Shown piece by piece: positions 1 to 13,900 of a stretch of 64,000 nt of DNA. The notes beneath the pieces are model-generated. The model had not been told where the DNA came from, did no database searches, and was given only the letters and a program-made list of their open reading frames with translations. The stretch comes from Norana najaformis (Eukaryota > Annelida > Clitellata > Crassiclitellata > Hormogastridae), in the NCBI GenBank assembly GCA_964023275.1, contig OZ029914.1:35824424-35888423 (forward strand). The letters are read 5' to 3'. The first letter of the stretch is position 1, and each line of letters starts with the position of its first letter. Position numbers and translations under genes: made by a program.

Positions 1-48
1 GAAACTATAGCTCAAGTACTTGAGCCATGAAAAGTAACTCAAACTCAC

Positions 49-144
49 ACGTCGTAATGCAAGTCTTCCCTCTGGCTGAGGAGAAGCTGGAGGAGAAGGA
101 GAAGTTGCAGAAAAACCAGATTCCTGTTCATCCTCCATCATTTC
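49..144 (-). CDS. ADAM17: Gene B exon 23: cytoplasmic tail
   Basis: 96 nt, phase 0 to 0, opening E-M-M-E-D-E-Q-E-S and continuing with a Ser/Pro/Ala stretch ([16 protein letters not shown]) to LALRR. Acceptor TTTTTGTGAAG, donor GTGAGT. It sits where gene A has its long Ala/Gly/Asp exon, and the sequence is unrelated. The ORF on the other strand here is its shadow. The remaining tail exons are off the window. Confidence 0.65.
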
Positions 145-3100
145 CTTCACAAAAACAACAGCATAAAAATTTTTGTCACTTTAGTTCCGATGGTCAAAAG
201 AATTCTTACATTTGACTCTTCCAAAATTCAGGATAATATCGCATCTTCTACAAAGCCAAATAGGTTTGAACAAAATTACAACATTTTCAGTCTTATCAAT
301 TTTAGCACAGTATGTTCAGTAACACAACTATAATTGTCACTCAAAAGAGACAACTTATACAAAGCCGTTGCAAAAGAAACCAAATCGTAGTCGCGCTGCA
401 CATGCTAGTCTCAACGATGTTAATGATTGTTTAAAATGTTCATCAATAAGAAACAATGCTCAGATAATCGAAAAGACACAAGTGTTGGGCTTCCATGCAG
501 AGAGCCAACCCAACAAAATCCCATCCAAAGTAATAGTTGACACGTGGTTGCCTCACTGTTCACCAGTCCATCGTAAATGAAAGACGCAGTGTTCGAATCT
601 CTTTCAAATCAGAAGATCTCTACAGAGTAGGCAATCATCAAGGTTTTGCCAGTTGGACGTATAACCTCTCTGAGATTGACGGATGACGCAACTCCCTGCC
701 CTTCCTTCAGGGAATCCAAAGTCTTCCACTTACAAACGGCACACAAAGGTATGAAGCTCGACACTGACCAGATGAGAACCAGTTCCGCTATGTTAACAAG
801 TCAACAAGTCCAACTGACGATAACAAACTGTTGCTGGCAACAAGCAACGACAGAAACACGTGAAATCCTTCACATAAAACAAAAATATATCCAAAAGCAG
901 ACTCCATCACAGTAGTCCAAACACAGGAATCACGGGCAAATTTCATGTGAGATTGAATATTTTGCAAAATAGACATGAACGATAGACAAATAGTGGGTGG
1001 CTAACATGGCTGCGGGAGTATGAAGAATATAGTTGGTAGTTCAACTACCAGTGACGTCGGGATTATATCCTTGGCTAAGCAATAAATCTACATAAATCCA
1101 ATGGAAAGACCCATGAAAATGGACCTTATGACTATTATTATTATCATCAGCAGCAGCAGCAGCAGCGGCAGCATCATTATTAAGTCTTCCACATAAGTGC
1201 AGGATTCCATAAATCACAGGCCTACTGCTGCTTAGAAGATACTTATCTAGATGGCTAAAACGAGTAGGTAACTAGATTTCAGAAAGAAAAGTCATCCTGA
1301 CATGCACAACTTCATGGATGATTGCATCCCTTTCTCTCTTGGCTTTCCTGTCCTAGAACAGAAAAACCAAAATTCAAGTTTTATTTAGAGTAAGCCAGGG
1401 TTCATATTAACAGACAGGTATCTACTACTAACAGTGACAAACACGGCATATAATAGCATATAAAAATCAGGCTTCAGATGACTTCAATAATGTTAATTCA
1501 GTCCAAATGCCATACCAATGATGCACCATCATTCAGAATGCCAGAGAAAGTGTTTTTCTTGTTGGGTAGCTAAATTCCAGCAAGAGAAATACCTCTATAG
1601 TTGGCAGGCTATATATAGTTACTGTAACATAAATAAATAAAATTACAGTGCCTTCAAAACTTGGGCTAAACGCAGCTCGAAGATGAGCAAAATATCATGG
1701 TGTTGGCAAGGTATCGTATTAATGGCTGTGCTCGGGAGTCGGGCATGCTGACGATAGTAAAGGTACATCGACGATCCAATTCCTCCAAATGTTAGTTCTT
1801 ACATCTGCTTCTTCAGCCAAATTTACAGCTTATGTCTCTGCAAGATGCGCAGCAAACAACCCTAATGGGGAATCCATTCAGAAAGCACATTATGACACTA
1901 AGTTATTCATGTAGGGTCATAGGATTGTCCAAATCAAAATTTTTCCGCATACAGCAACTTTGCTCCGTTAGAAACAGATCCAGGTCTGAACAAAGTTCGT
2001 GTTAGGTCAAACCCAGAAACATGAGTGACAAAACTGCATTTCGAGAACAGTCTAGATGGCAACTCAGCTAGAGCAGACTGATAACAGGAGGTTGTAAATC
2101 TGTGACCAAGAAAAGAAGGGGAAACAGAGACATTTCATCAAAGGAACACTGAATACCATACATTAAACATCAAGCAGCTTTAACATTTCATAAAAATGGA
2201 AGCTGAGTTGTATTACACTAAAAGTCTACAACAGAAATAATAATATGTCTCAGTTTGATAAATCTGCTGACCTACCATATAGCAGATAAAGCAGCTTATG
2301 GGAACCCAGATAATGAGCGACATTATCACTATGGTCCACACAATGTTGTTTCGCATAAACTTGACTACAATAAGAAGCACAGCATAAAAGAAGTAATACA
2401 ATTACAAAAGATTACATATAAACTAAACTACAGATGGACATACGGCTCACACAGCCTCTCTCGTTTTGTTTTGGACTTCATCCAACACATCCTTTCGATT
2501 TTCACAATTATCAGTGACCCACTTAGACTTTGGTCGATTTACCAAGGTCGCTTGGCTACTGGACTCCAGCCTAAAGTTGCAAGAACAATAAACCAGCTCT
2601 GTCTAATATGGACAAAAATGCAGTCACAGATATTATTGCACAATACAAACATTCCTTCCCCTGGGGCCCCAACTACCCATGCCTACATATATAAAGGCAA
2701 ACTCAAGGAACATCTCCCCTGATTCTTTCCACCTAGAAGTTTCTAAATCAGGTCAGACCCTGAAGATGGAAACCACCAAAAGGAAGCAGGAGTACTGATC
2801 CATTAATTCACTGTCTGGCAAAGAAGGAATTCCTCACTCATGTCTGCAACTTCTTCTCCTTCAACTGACATGTTCTTACACAAAGCAACAGATACGGTAA
2901 ATCATTAATCATCATAAAATACCTGCAAACACCTGAGCAGAAAGAAACAGTTATATAACCACAAGCAGCAAAGCAGGTGGGGTGCAAATAATCAAAGTTT
3001 TGTCATCACCAGCCAAAAATGTACCATTTTTGTCTAATAACAGACATGTCTCTGTGTATGTTTGTTTGCTACGCTTTGTGGTTTAACACGACAGTTTGGC

Positions 3101-6100
3101 CCTGGTTACATCAAGGCAATGAGGGAAAGAGTGATGGAGAGAAGACGTGCTTGTGATGTAGAACGGCTGCAGTAATATTTAACTTCGCTCTGTCTGAACT
3201 GGCATTTAACAGTTGTTCCTAAAATTTGTCTCAGATTCATGCGCTTTTGGAGGACAATTCGTCGCTTGTCATCGGAAATGAAATGCCACTTTGAATCGGT
3301 CAAATTATTTAATAGTTAGGTTGGTTCCCATTGGACAGCTTCGAGCCCAAGTCTTACATATGCCGTTTGCGATCTGGAATTCATCGATTCGGGTACGCAG
3401 TGGCATTAGGCAATCTTTGTAATGGCGTCGCGCGTCAAACATGGACAGGTTTTACGATCAATTGGCCGATTACTGATGAATGTCTGTCCTGTGTGTCGAG
3501 GCCTGGTGGCCTGAGGAATATCTGGACGCTGCAACTTCTAACACCTACGTTAAAGTGCCATTCTTTGAGTGTTTAAAGTGCGCGTAAGCATGCAAGTCCG
3601 TGTGTACATATAATTTTATCTGCCTTTGATCTCTGCTTGTTGAAACTCACACTTGATACTGATACCATTCCCTCCACGGAAGATTATTCTTAGTGGTTAT
3701 GCTTGGAGCATGTATTTCCCAGTGTTTATCTTGAAGAACTATAAAATTTAGGTAATAGTACTGTTTCAACAAGGCCACAGAAATTGTTAGTTGCTACTGG
3801 TATGTTTCTTACCAAAAGCACTAGGCGAAGAGAGATCCAAAATCTCCCAAAGTCTTGCCATTAGGGTTCGGGTTGACCTTATGCATACTCCCTAGACATA
3901 AAACAACTTATATAAAATTCACACATCCTAGAACAGCGGCAGCCAGTCCAGATCTCAAATACATCAAGCACTGCACCAAGAGCAGGGTTTAAGTTACCTA
4001 ATTTCACCTAGAAACGTTCGCCTAGGCTTAAAATGACACTTCACATGCTTGAGGTCTGTTCAACGAGTACATGGCTTTGCAGCATAGCATCGCTCAACAT
4101 AATAGAAAGCAGGGTTATGACCTGTTAAAATGCATTCACTCCATATCCGGCCAAAAATGAATGCCATCAATCTATTGAGATACAGTGGAACATGATATCT
4201 ATTTAACATGTAAGCAGCTGTTGTAGTTTCTAAGACTGAATTCGTTACACCGGTTGCCCATTGAGCAAAGAATCCAGTTTAAAACCTGTCTTATAGTTTA
4301 CAAATTACTACATTTAAATCAGCCAATCTATCTCTGTTCCACTCTCAACCGTTGTATCAACAATTATTGCATGCAATCAATGGACTCTCTTGCCTCGTGT
4401 CAAGACAGTGTTGGGTTCCCGAGCGTTCTCGGTTACAGGTCCACTATTTGAAAGTTAATGCCAAGTTCTATTCACTCTGTCAGTTCTTTGTTGCAACTCG
4501 GCTCTTTCAATCCACTTACCCTCTGTAGCCTAACTTCTGGTTTCTCTGACCTATCGGTATTCAACCTAGCTTCTCCAGTGGATTATGATTTTCATTACAA
4601 TTACACCTGAAGGAGAACAACCATCACCTGATGTCTTGGGCACTATGATAATGGCGCTATAGAAGTCTTTATATCAGATTAGATAAGACAGCATTCATTT
4701 TAAATGCACTAGTTTCACTTCATTACCATCTACACTAGGGTTAACGCCTTATCTGATACATCACTGTAGTCACAGGCAGTGATAGGAAGACACGGGACAT
4801 TTTGAAAAACATTATGTTAGCACCTAAAAAGCACAATAAGGGTCTAAATATGCAACTGCATAATGTGCAGGCAGGCACAACACGGTAGCTATGAAAGTGG
4901 TTCCGAAGTACAGCAAAACATCTGATGTATCATTTGTGTCCAAACTATAAAATAATTTAAAACGTTAGCCATGTGCGTACACATATAGCACAGCAACCTT
5001 AACTTGTCTATTGTCCTCTGTTTAAATAAACTTAAAAATGCAACGCAGCGTAACAAATGTTAAATAATCGCTCGTTTTGCTGTCTCTCCGTCTGACTTTT
5101 GGATCTTGACCAGGAACCGAACCATTTTTCCAATCGATTTTGTTTTGACTGAGCGCCTGTGAAAAAGCTGGTCCCTGTGATGTGGCTGTAGAAATTTCGG
5201 AATTACTATTACGATGCTTTGGTTTCTACTAAGATTCCAACCAATGTCAGTTTTTAAAAAGCATTTTGCCCTAGCATAGCCGGGCTGTGCAGTGATGCAG
5301 ACCAAGATTTTACAAAATGAATCAAACAGATTGTGTGGATGAAATGATGAACCTCACGTCATCATTGCAGATTCCTGACACGCAAGCCATTCCACCTGGC
5401 AGATTGTCATAACCTCCTTCCATAAACAGTGGATGGCAAGACCCTTTGGCATCAACGCAACATCTCTTGCAAGCATCTTCCTCTTGACAAAATCAGAATA
5501 AAGAAAGGCAACACATCATAGCTACAGCAGATTACCCATATATGCATGCTTCCATTAACAATAAACAATTCTTTGAGGGTTCTGGCCAATGCACAAATAG
5601 GTAACAACAACCTGACAACCATACAAATTATCTTCATGTGTTACATAATTCAATAAGAATATATAAATTTCGGGAACATTATAATGCCATTTTACTCCAT
5701 TTATTGCATATAAATACCATTCTTATTAAAATTCTTTTAAAACCCCTTAACAGCTATGTCTACATGGCAGTCAATGGCATCCGTAAAGGGCCATTTTGAT
5801 AAGGTGACAACTCTTTGGAACATTACCTATGTGATGTGAAGAGAAAAATAATATATATATTCCAGTTAAGGCACATAGAAATTTGAAGATTTTGGCTCCA
5901 TTAGCACCATATAGTGAAATCTGCCATGAAATGAGCACACTGATCATATGCTATTATATCCCAAATCTACAAAATAAAGAAACTCAAACTTCATACAATA
6001 ACAAAGGAGCTAGACAGTCTGCCTCTGAGTTTGTCTACTAAACTGATCTGCGATCTTCTGTAATGATATCTGTGCACAGAGGAAGAAGAAATCTTCAGGC

Positions 6101-7932
6101 AAAGATGCAGCTGTCTGTAAGAGCAGGCAGGACCATGTCATGAAACTCCAGCCATGATACTCTGACCTCCAAAGAGCAGGAAATGACAGAGTGAACAGCT
6201 GAACAGGCTTTGACTACATCTCTGTTCAGTCGAACTTAGGAAATGATCACAATATCAGGGCAACTGGCTAAAAGCATCATGGAAACGACAATAGCCTCAC
6301 CCTGACAAAGGACACTGATATACCAGTATATTATACATATATAATATTATATATGCAATCATGTAATATATCGGTATGAATATATGTATGTATAACTGCT
6401 GTTGTGTGGTTCTCTAGGCAGCACCCACTGCCCATGATGCACTGACCCAGACTGAGTAGCATCATTCTTACTCCAACATCCACAAATATGGTAATTCGCA
6501 TAATTTCCTCTTACACAAAATGGAAGTATGCTGCTGCTCTCTTACCTGTATCACAACTGCAAGTTTCAAAGCCATGAATTTTACAAAGGGTTTCGCACAC
6601 TCCATTGTTACATTTTCCTCTGCACAGAGAAATACAACAAGTCGAAGAAAAATATTATGTATTGTAACATAATGTAATTTTTTGAAATGCTGTAATCCCT
6701 TAAATATACCAAACACAGATGAATAGAAAATGTCTAAATTACGAAGTCATGTCTGTTGAAAGCAGACACTACATGATAATGTATGTCTAATAATAAAGCA
6801 TATTCCATGTAGCATGATACTGTTTACTTTTGAAGTTACTAGACAAAATTGTCTGGTACCAGATACAATGAATGTGCTTGGACCCCAAATAGCCTTAATT
6901 TAGACATTAGTGTCAATTGTTATTCCCTTAGAAGTGCTGATTCACATAAATCTGTGCAACATCTAGGCTGAACATTTGTTACCAATAAATATGTAATGAT
7001 ACACAACAGTTGAAAAACAAAAATCACGAAAAGTTTCACAACTGTGCGGACCTAGTCCTCTCGGTATTTTTATCCCTAGATTCAGCATGAAAAAGTCCTT
7101 TGAAGTAACCTTGGGAGGCCTGAAATATGAAATTAAGCTAATGACATTTATACTAAAATTCCTTTGATCCCCTATGAGTTTGTGACAAAACAAGAACAAA
7201 ACAACTCCGCTGCTACTAGTGGTAATCTACTAGTGCCTCGCGCTCGCATCTCGACCATGCAGTATCTTGCTTTCTCTGTTGCTGCCCCAACCCTCTGGAA
7301 TGGACTCTGTTACTCTACGTCTTCTGCCCCGGGATTTTACTTCTATCTTCTATTCTTCTCTTAAGACTGTTCTCTTTTGCCGAGGTTGGTTTGGGAGCGC
7401 TTCTGAGTAGTTTTCTTGAAGGGGCGCTATATAAGTGTTCTGTATAAATAAATAAATAAAATTAAAAAAACTGAATGCTTTTATGCCAATAAATCTGAAC
7501 CATACAAATTATTTCAAAAGGCTAAATTCGAAGTACAGAAAAACATAGACAACAGTTGGAAGAAATAGAACCATCTGAACTACAAGAAACAAATTTTGGC
7601 CTTTACTTATTGAAACATTCTGTTCCATTTGGCTTTGGACCTGAAGTCGGACAATTGGCGCTACGTCCACTACACAAAGCAGTCAAAGAAATAAACAGTA
7701 AAACACACTATTTTCAACAACTACAGGAGTCCGGCAAGTCCCCTTTCCCTTAGTTGTCCTCGCATTCGTTTTTTGCTTTGGTCAAAGAAGATTGATTGTT
7801 CAAGCTGAATTTTTTCTACTATGATAAACAGTTCTCACATGATTGTATTATTATTAATAATTAATAACTTCTAACACGTTGGTGTCTAATACACAAGGTA
7901 TCAACCTATGGCACAATTTACTACTACTATTG

Positions 7933-7966
<34 letters not shown>

Positions 7967-10900
7967 CACTACCACTAAGTTTACCACTATTACTACTCCT
8001 ACTATATTACTATTATTACTGCTACTATTATTCTAGGCTATAGCAGGTTGACTTCATACAAAAGGATACTTGCACTTACTGTCTAGCACACAAACATCAT
8101 CAGACGTATGGAAGCATGTAAAATTTGCAGCTGCCGACATGATCTGGCAGTTTTTGCAGCACAAATTACTCAAGTCACTGTTAGAAAAAAACTGGCACAG
8201 TGAATACAAGCAGAACTTTAATTAAGAACATGACGCCATTGCATTCTCAATGCAGCTGAGAGTTTAATGAATTGGTCCAGTCTGAGTTAAAATGAAATTA
8301 AACTACAACTGCCACAGTGAAGATATAGCGATTCATTACAGTGAAGAAATAACACTAACTTCTCCTTCAGAGCTACCTTAGGTAGTCATATGCCACATTA
8401 AAATGAGATTACACTATTTCAGTCCATACAAGAGAACTTTAAAGGGCGTGGCATCCGTTCAAAAGACAGTGACTCTGCAAGATCTCACCTAATGAATTCA
8501 CTGATATCGGAGCATGGTCAAGGCCACACGGTCGCTATAGGAAAACGTGGACATTTACCTTTATAATAGTTTTATTGTATAGTCATGTTCCCAGCTACAC
8601 ATTTTCAGATGAATCATCCAGATAGTGTGCATGATCATATGACAAATTAAATTAACTTAACTACACCGAGCTTGTGGCCTCAGTTTGCAGTTGCTATCAC
8701 AGCATTCGTCGCCATCGGTTGTAACAATAAATCCAGAGTCACACTCCTCCCCTGGGTCGACTCGATAGTTCCCACAGAAGGCCGCCTTTTTCTCTGATAA
8801 AAAAACAGAAACAAGTTAAAAAGAGTTCCTGTGCGCAAGCTGGGAGGTTAAGAAGGCGTCTTGTCATTGGATTGCTGTAGGCCTATTCGTGACTGTTCTC
8901 AGCTGAATAATCCTTTGACCTCAGAACAACGCATATTCAGCCGAGGATTTCTGTATACAGATAAAGGCATATAGACAAATGTTACCTTCACCTTTCTGCC
9001 TTTTCTAAATGATAGGAGAATGTGTTCTCAGGCATTCTTTTCATAGTCGAAACTATTTTAAATCTAATCTACTGATGATAGGATGCAGACTGCTGTTGTG
9101 CTGCTATATAACGTATAACTTCTAGGCATAAATTTATAGTCATTTACTCGTGTGCAATAGCTTTGTTGCAAATTCATTTATCTCGCAATGGTCCTTAGAT
9201 CAGGTCACTTGTGATATAAAGTGTTGTAACTTAACACTTTCCTAGCTATTTGTAGTTGAGTTATAGTTGAATCGCGATTTCCCAGCTCCGATCAACAACT
9301 CGTTGTCCACTATCAGGGTGTGCTCCTGGACAAAGAAACTATATCCATGGCCGACTACATGAACAACTGCTCCATCTTCGCAGGTCCTACTACTACCAGC
9401 TGCATCAGATACATGTCTTTTAGTGCAATATAGCATTTACTGCTGCACAAAGGCTTGCGTACATTCTTTCATCCAGTCTTTGACTTCCCTAATTCCATCC
9501 TTGCAGGCCCATCAAAGTTCAGAATCCATCAGCATCAGTCCCCAAACTGCGCTTCCCTACCATTGACCAATTCGTGAAGTTCCCTCACAATATCGATTTG
9601 CATGACGGACACATGCGCGGGTACCAAGTCAAGTCCCTTACTTAAGCTAAAGACTGTAATTTTAAAAGTACGTTACCAATAAAGCAGGAGGCTTTTGCGT
9701 TTAGTACAAGACCAATTGAACTCTTCGAGCATGGTGAAAACATCTAAAACACAAAATCCCCACAAACTTCAAAATTTCAAACTTACACTACCTTCAACTT
9801 TTAAGTACGATGTTCAACTTTGAACCACACATTGCACTATGGTTGATAAAACATGATCACATACATTAAAATGTTTGGTCAAAATATAAATTATAAATTT
9901 ATCAATAAGCCTATAACAGCACATTCAACAATGGAATATTTATCAGACAGAGCTGCGATTTTGTTTTGTCTTACAGGTTAACTTGAAGCAATCAGCAGCT
10001 GACGAGTTGCATATCAATACTGTTGAAAAGATTTCTGATTTTAATTAGCTGATAAGAAATTATACCTACGACATTATTCCTATCTCTGCCGGCTGCTGCC
10101 ATCGGATACATGATGTACTTGCCACCTTTAGATGCTGAAGGATTACAGTTTTTATTGATTTCGGAATCATGAGGAGAGCCCCAGTTGTGTCCTTCAAAAA
10201 ATCACAAAAATACACAACTGTTCCAAGCACTCTCAAAACAACGCTCTCAAAATATCGATCCTTTGTATGTATATAAATAGCATCGATGGGTATCTAATCT
10301 AATAAGGCGCTATATAAATGCTCCGAATGAATGAATGAATGAAGTGTTAACTAAATCGTTCTTCATAGCCTTTAGATTCAGTTGCAGTTGTCAAATTCTA
10401 AGACAACAGAAGCAGATAAACCTAGACAGGCAAAACTTATCAGAAAAGCTTAAATTAAATCTGTTTATATTATCAAATCAAAACCATGTCTATTTTATAA
10501 GTCATTTATTAAATTGCCAGAACATTAGGTCTGTTGAAAGACTACTGTATAAAGGGTTTTAGAAAGGAAACGGCTTAGGTCTAGGGCACATTCCTAATAT
10601 TCCCACATGTTGGTTGTAAGCAGGGAATGGTTAATGATGCATCAGCTGAATAAATCAATCACTCGATCAACAGAAAACCAATGCTTTCTTTAGGAAACGG
10701 TTTTCTGCAACAATTTTAATCTTTGTAAAGGTATTCTACACTCATTGGAACTAAGACTGTGGTCAACAAAAGATCTCTGATTAAAGTAGACACGTACACC
10801 GGATGTAACTGTCTCTCAACTGAAGGCATTAATATAGCACGAATTCTCACCTCACCAAGCAACTCACTTTACTTTTTATGACCCTCATATGATAGTCTTC

Positions 10901-13900
10901 ATGTAAGAAACACCAGATTCTAACTAAAATTTACTTTTTTCTTCAGTTGTAGAACTTATAAATCCAAACTGTGTTTTAAAATGTGTATTCTTTTATTATC
11001 AAGGTTATTTTTCAGTTGGATCTTACAACCCAAAGGAAGAATTAACATAACAGTGTAGACCTGATAGCATACCGACATCTTGGTCAATTAAGCATGCACA
11101 AAATAAACAGTTCTATACAAAACACAAAAACTGTCATCCCTAATAAGTAACTTTAACCTCTCCTCAATATTTTCAAACTACTGCAAATTATTCTCAGTTG
11201 CATAAAAATAGTAGTGCAACATAACAAACTGCAATGAAATGTAACCAAACTGAAATCTCTCCCCTTTCAAAATTTCACGGATAAAGCAGCTTGTATGTAC
11301 TGTTTTTGTTCCAAATCTCAGCCAAAGTTTAACACATACCAAGTTCTGGAAAAAAAACAGTAAAAGAGCAATAAAAAATTCTATAGCTAGATCAAAAATT
11401 CCAAAGTACTACTACATAATAAGAATCAATGAAAGAATGACCAAATGAAGGAAAGAAGCAGTTACAGTGGGATGCGAGTTTGTCAAACCTTGCATGGCAA
11501 GAGAAAAGCCTACGGTTCATTGCACTGACCCGATTCGTCAAACTGGGTCGGATCGATTCGGTGTACCATGACAATAAACCCAGTCGGAAATTATTTTATG
11601 CATAATATATCATCACAATCACCTGACGGTGCTCAGATATACCTATTGCATTACAGACCTATACATAATATTCTGTGTAGCTGCATTTGATCATACATTG
11701 CACACTAGTAGCGCCGCCGGCTATTGAATGACACTCGTAAGACGATTGCTGGCAGTATGTGTACAGAAACGTCAAGTATTTAAGTTCAATAATAAAATAT
11801 CGTTTAACAAATTGTAATGATGATGATGATGATGATTATCATAATAATAATAATAATAATAATAACAACAACAACAAAAAAACAACAACAATAATAATAA
11901 TAATAATAATAACAAAACACTGCTGTCTTTCCCCTATTGTGAAAGGAGAAAGAAAAAGAGGGAAGGATGGAGAAAGTAAATTAAAAAGAAGAGAGGGCAG
12001 GAAAAGGTAGGAAGAGGGAGGCAAAGAGGGAGGAAGGAAAGTGAAGAAGAAGGAGTAAAGAAAAGAGCAAGGAGGGGAGAAAGGGGTAGAGACGGAGATG
12101 GATTAAGGGAAAGAGGGAGGAAGAGGAGTCAAGGAAAAGGACGGAGAGAAAGGAAAGGGTAAATGTTCAGACTGAAGAAATTTCTATCAAACTGACAAAA
12201 TCTAGCAAAGTACACCGAAATCAGCCTATCCGAACCGATCCGGCCAGTCAGATCGGATCGGTGTACGGTCGCCTTAATGCAAATCTAAACAAGCATCCGT
12301 ATGCCACCAAGTGAAGAAACTGCTAAAGCATTCATGGTGAGTTGCAATTAATCAAAAGACTTGTCAAAGATAATTGCAATGGAGGCAATCCCCGGATCAG
12401 ATGCGCATATTGGTTTCTGTCAAGAAACATTGTGACATCCACTAAATTTCTGCTCCCTCAGATTTATATTGTCAGCCACGAACTCAACCATCTGTCCCAA
12501 TTAAGACACCCTTATTGCCCTTAACAGCCCTTCTTAAATGTTCCTTTCAGGAGTGGGGTATTATGAGCGAAATACTGTTCAGTACTGTGCAGTACTACGG
12601 TCAGTACTATGGTCTCGAAAGCTGTGCATTATGGTATCAAAAGTTGTGCGCTTGCTATGACACCATCAGCAGTGCTTCTGTTGTTGACACTTGGATTGTG
12701 CAGTGCCTCTATGGTTGACGAGGTATTTTGGATTGTGTTACTGTAGTAACTTAAAAACTTCTGAACTTTTTTCTGTTTTTCGTCTGAAACATCTGGCTTG
12801 TTGACAGACTGAGTTGAAATTGATTACTTTTCCTGAAGTAGTCCTTTCTGAATGTAGGCCTACAACTGCATTACATTACTGAAAGTACTGGACATGCCAG
12901 CACGCTCTGTCCATACATGTTGTGATACTGATACAAGACTGCATTTCTAGTGCATTGCTTACACCTATTTTGACCAACAGCATATTACATGAACTCAAAC
13001 ACACACACACACACGCACACACACATGCACAAACACAAACATCGAAATACGAGAAGAATGAGTCAGTTACCGTGAGCTGTGATTAGCATTGCCTGTAATG
13101 TTGGAACTCGATGACTTCCCAGATATGTAGTCCATCCAGCATTTCTTTGCACTGGTCCTGAGCGATACAGCAGAAAATGTATTTTATGTAAGTAACTATC
13201 AAAACTTTGGTAAAGTAAAAAATGCGGAAAAACTCTATATGCGAAGCCTTTTTCGAAGAAGCACCATGTCTAATGTCACTGCTCATGAAAAGGACTGTGA
13301 TCTGATGTAATGTAAACTAACCATACATTTATTCAACACCATCTTCATGACTCAGAAAAGAATTAACCTAATTCAAACTGGTATTCTAATTTAAAAATAC
13401 GAGGGAATTTTGGGCACTTACGAATGGAACAGATGCCACCTCTTTTCATAGGGTTAGGTGATCCAGTGTATGCTAGTCCCAGTACATAACCAGCATCATA
13501 AAATGATTGGTAGGTAAAGATATGACCAAGGCAAACATCACGCATTGTCGCATCTTGGCTGAAAGTCTAAAAGCACACATAACAGCACCTTCTTGATCAA
13601 GACTCATAATGGACACTTCTGCATGTACGCTGTTGCTATGACTCCATTACTTAACATAATGGAATTGTTGCAGGCACCTTTGAGGCTTTTCTTTATTAAT
13701 TGTGTGCACTATTAATACCTGTTTACTACTACTACTACTACCACTACCACTCCTACTACCACTACATACTACTACTACTACTAACAACAACAACAACAAC
13801 AATGCAATTGCTTTCCGCTAACACATTCTCTCTGCCCGAACTTGATGAGTAGTGGTCGTTCCAGAAGTTGTTACTCTTTAATAAGTTTTTAAGTCCCGAG

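Noticed and set aside
10911-10920. Alternative 6-nt microexon for gene B (AG|AATCTG|GT, giving H-E-S-G-H)
   Set aside because: Weaker acceptor and an unusual Ser in the motif; the candidate at 11340-11345 has near-perfect sites and gives HELGH.
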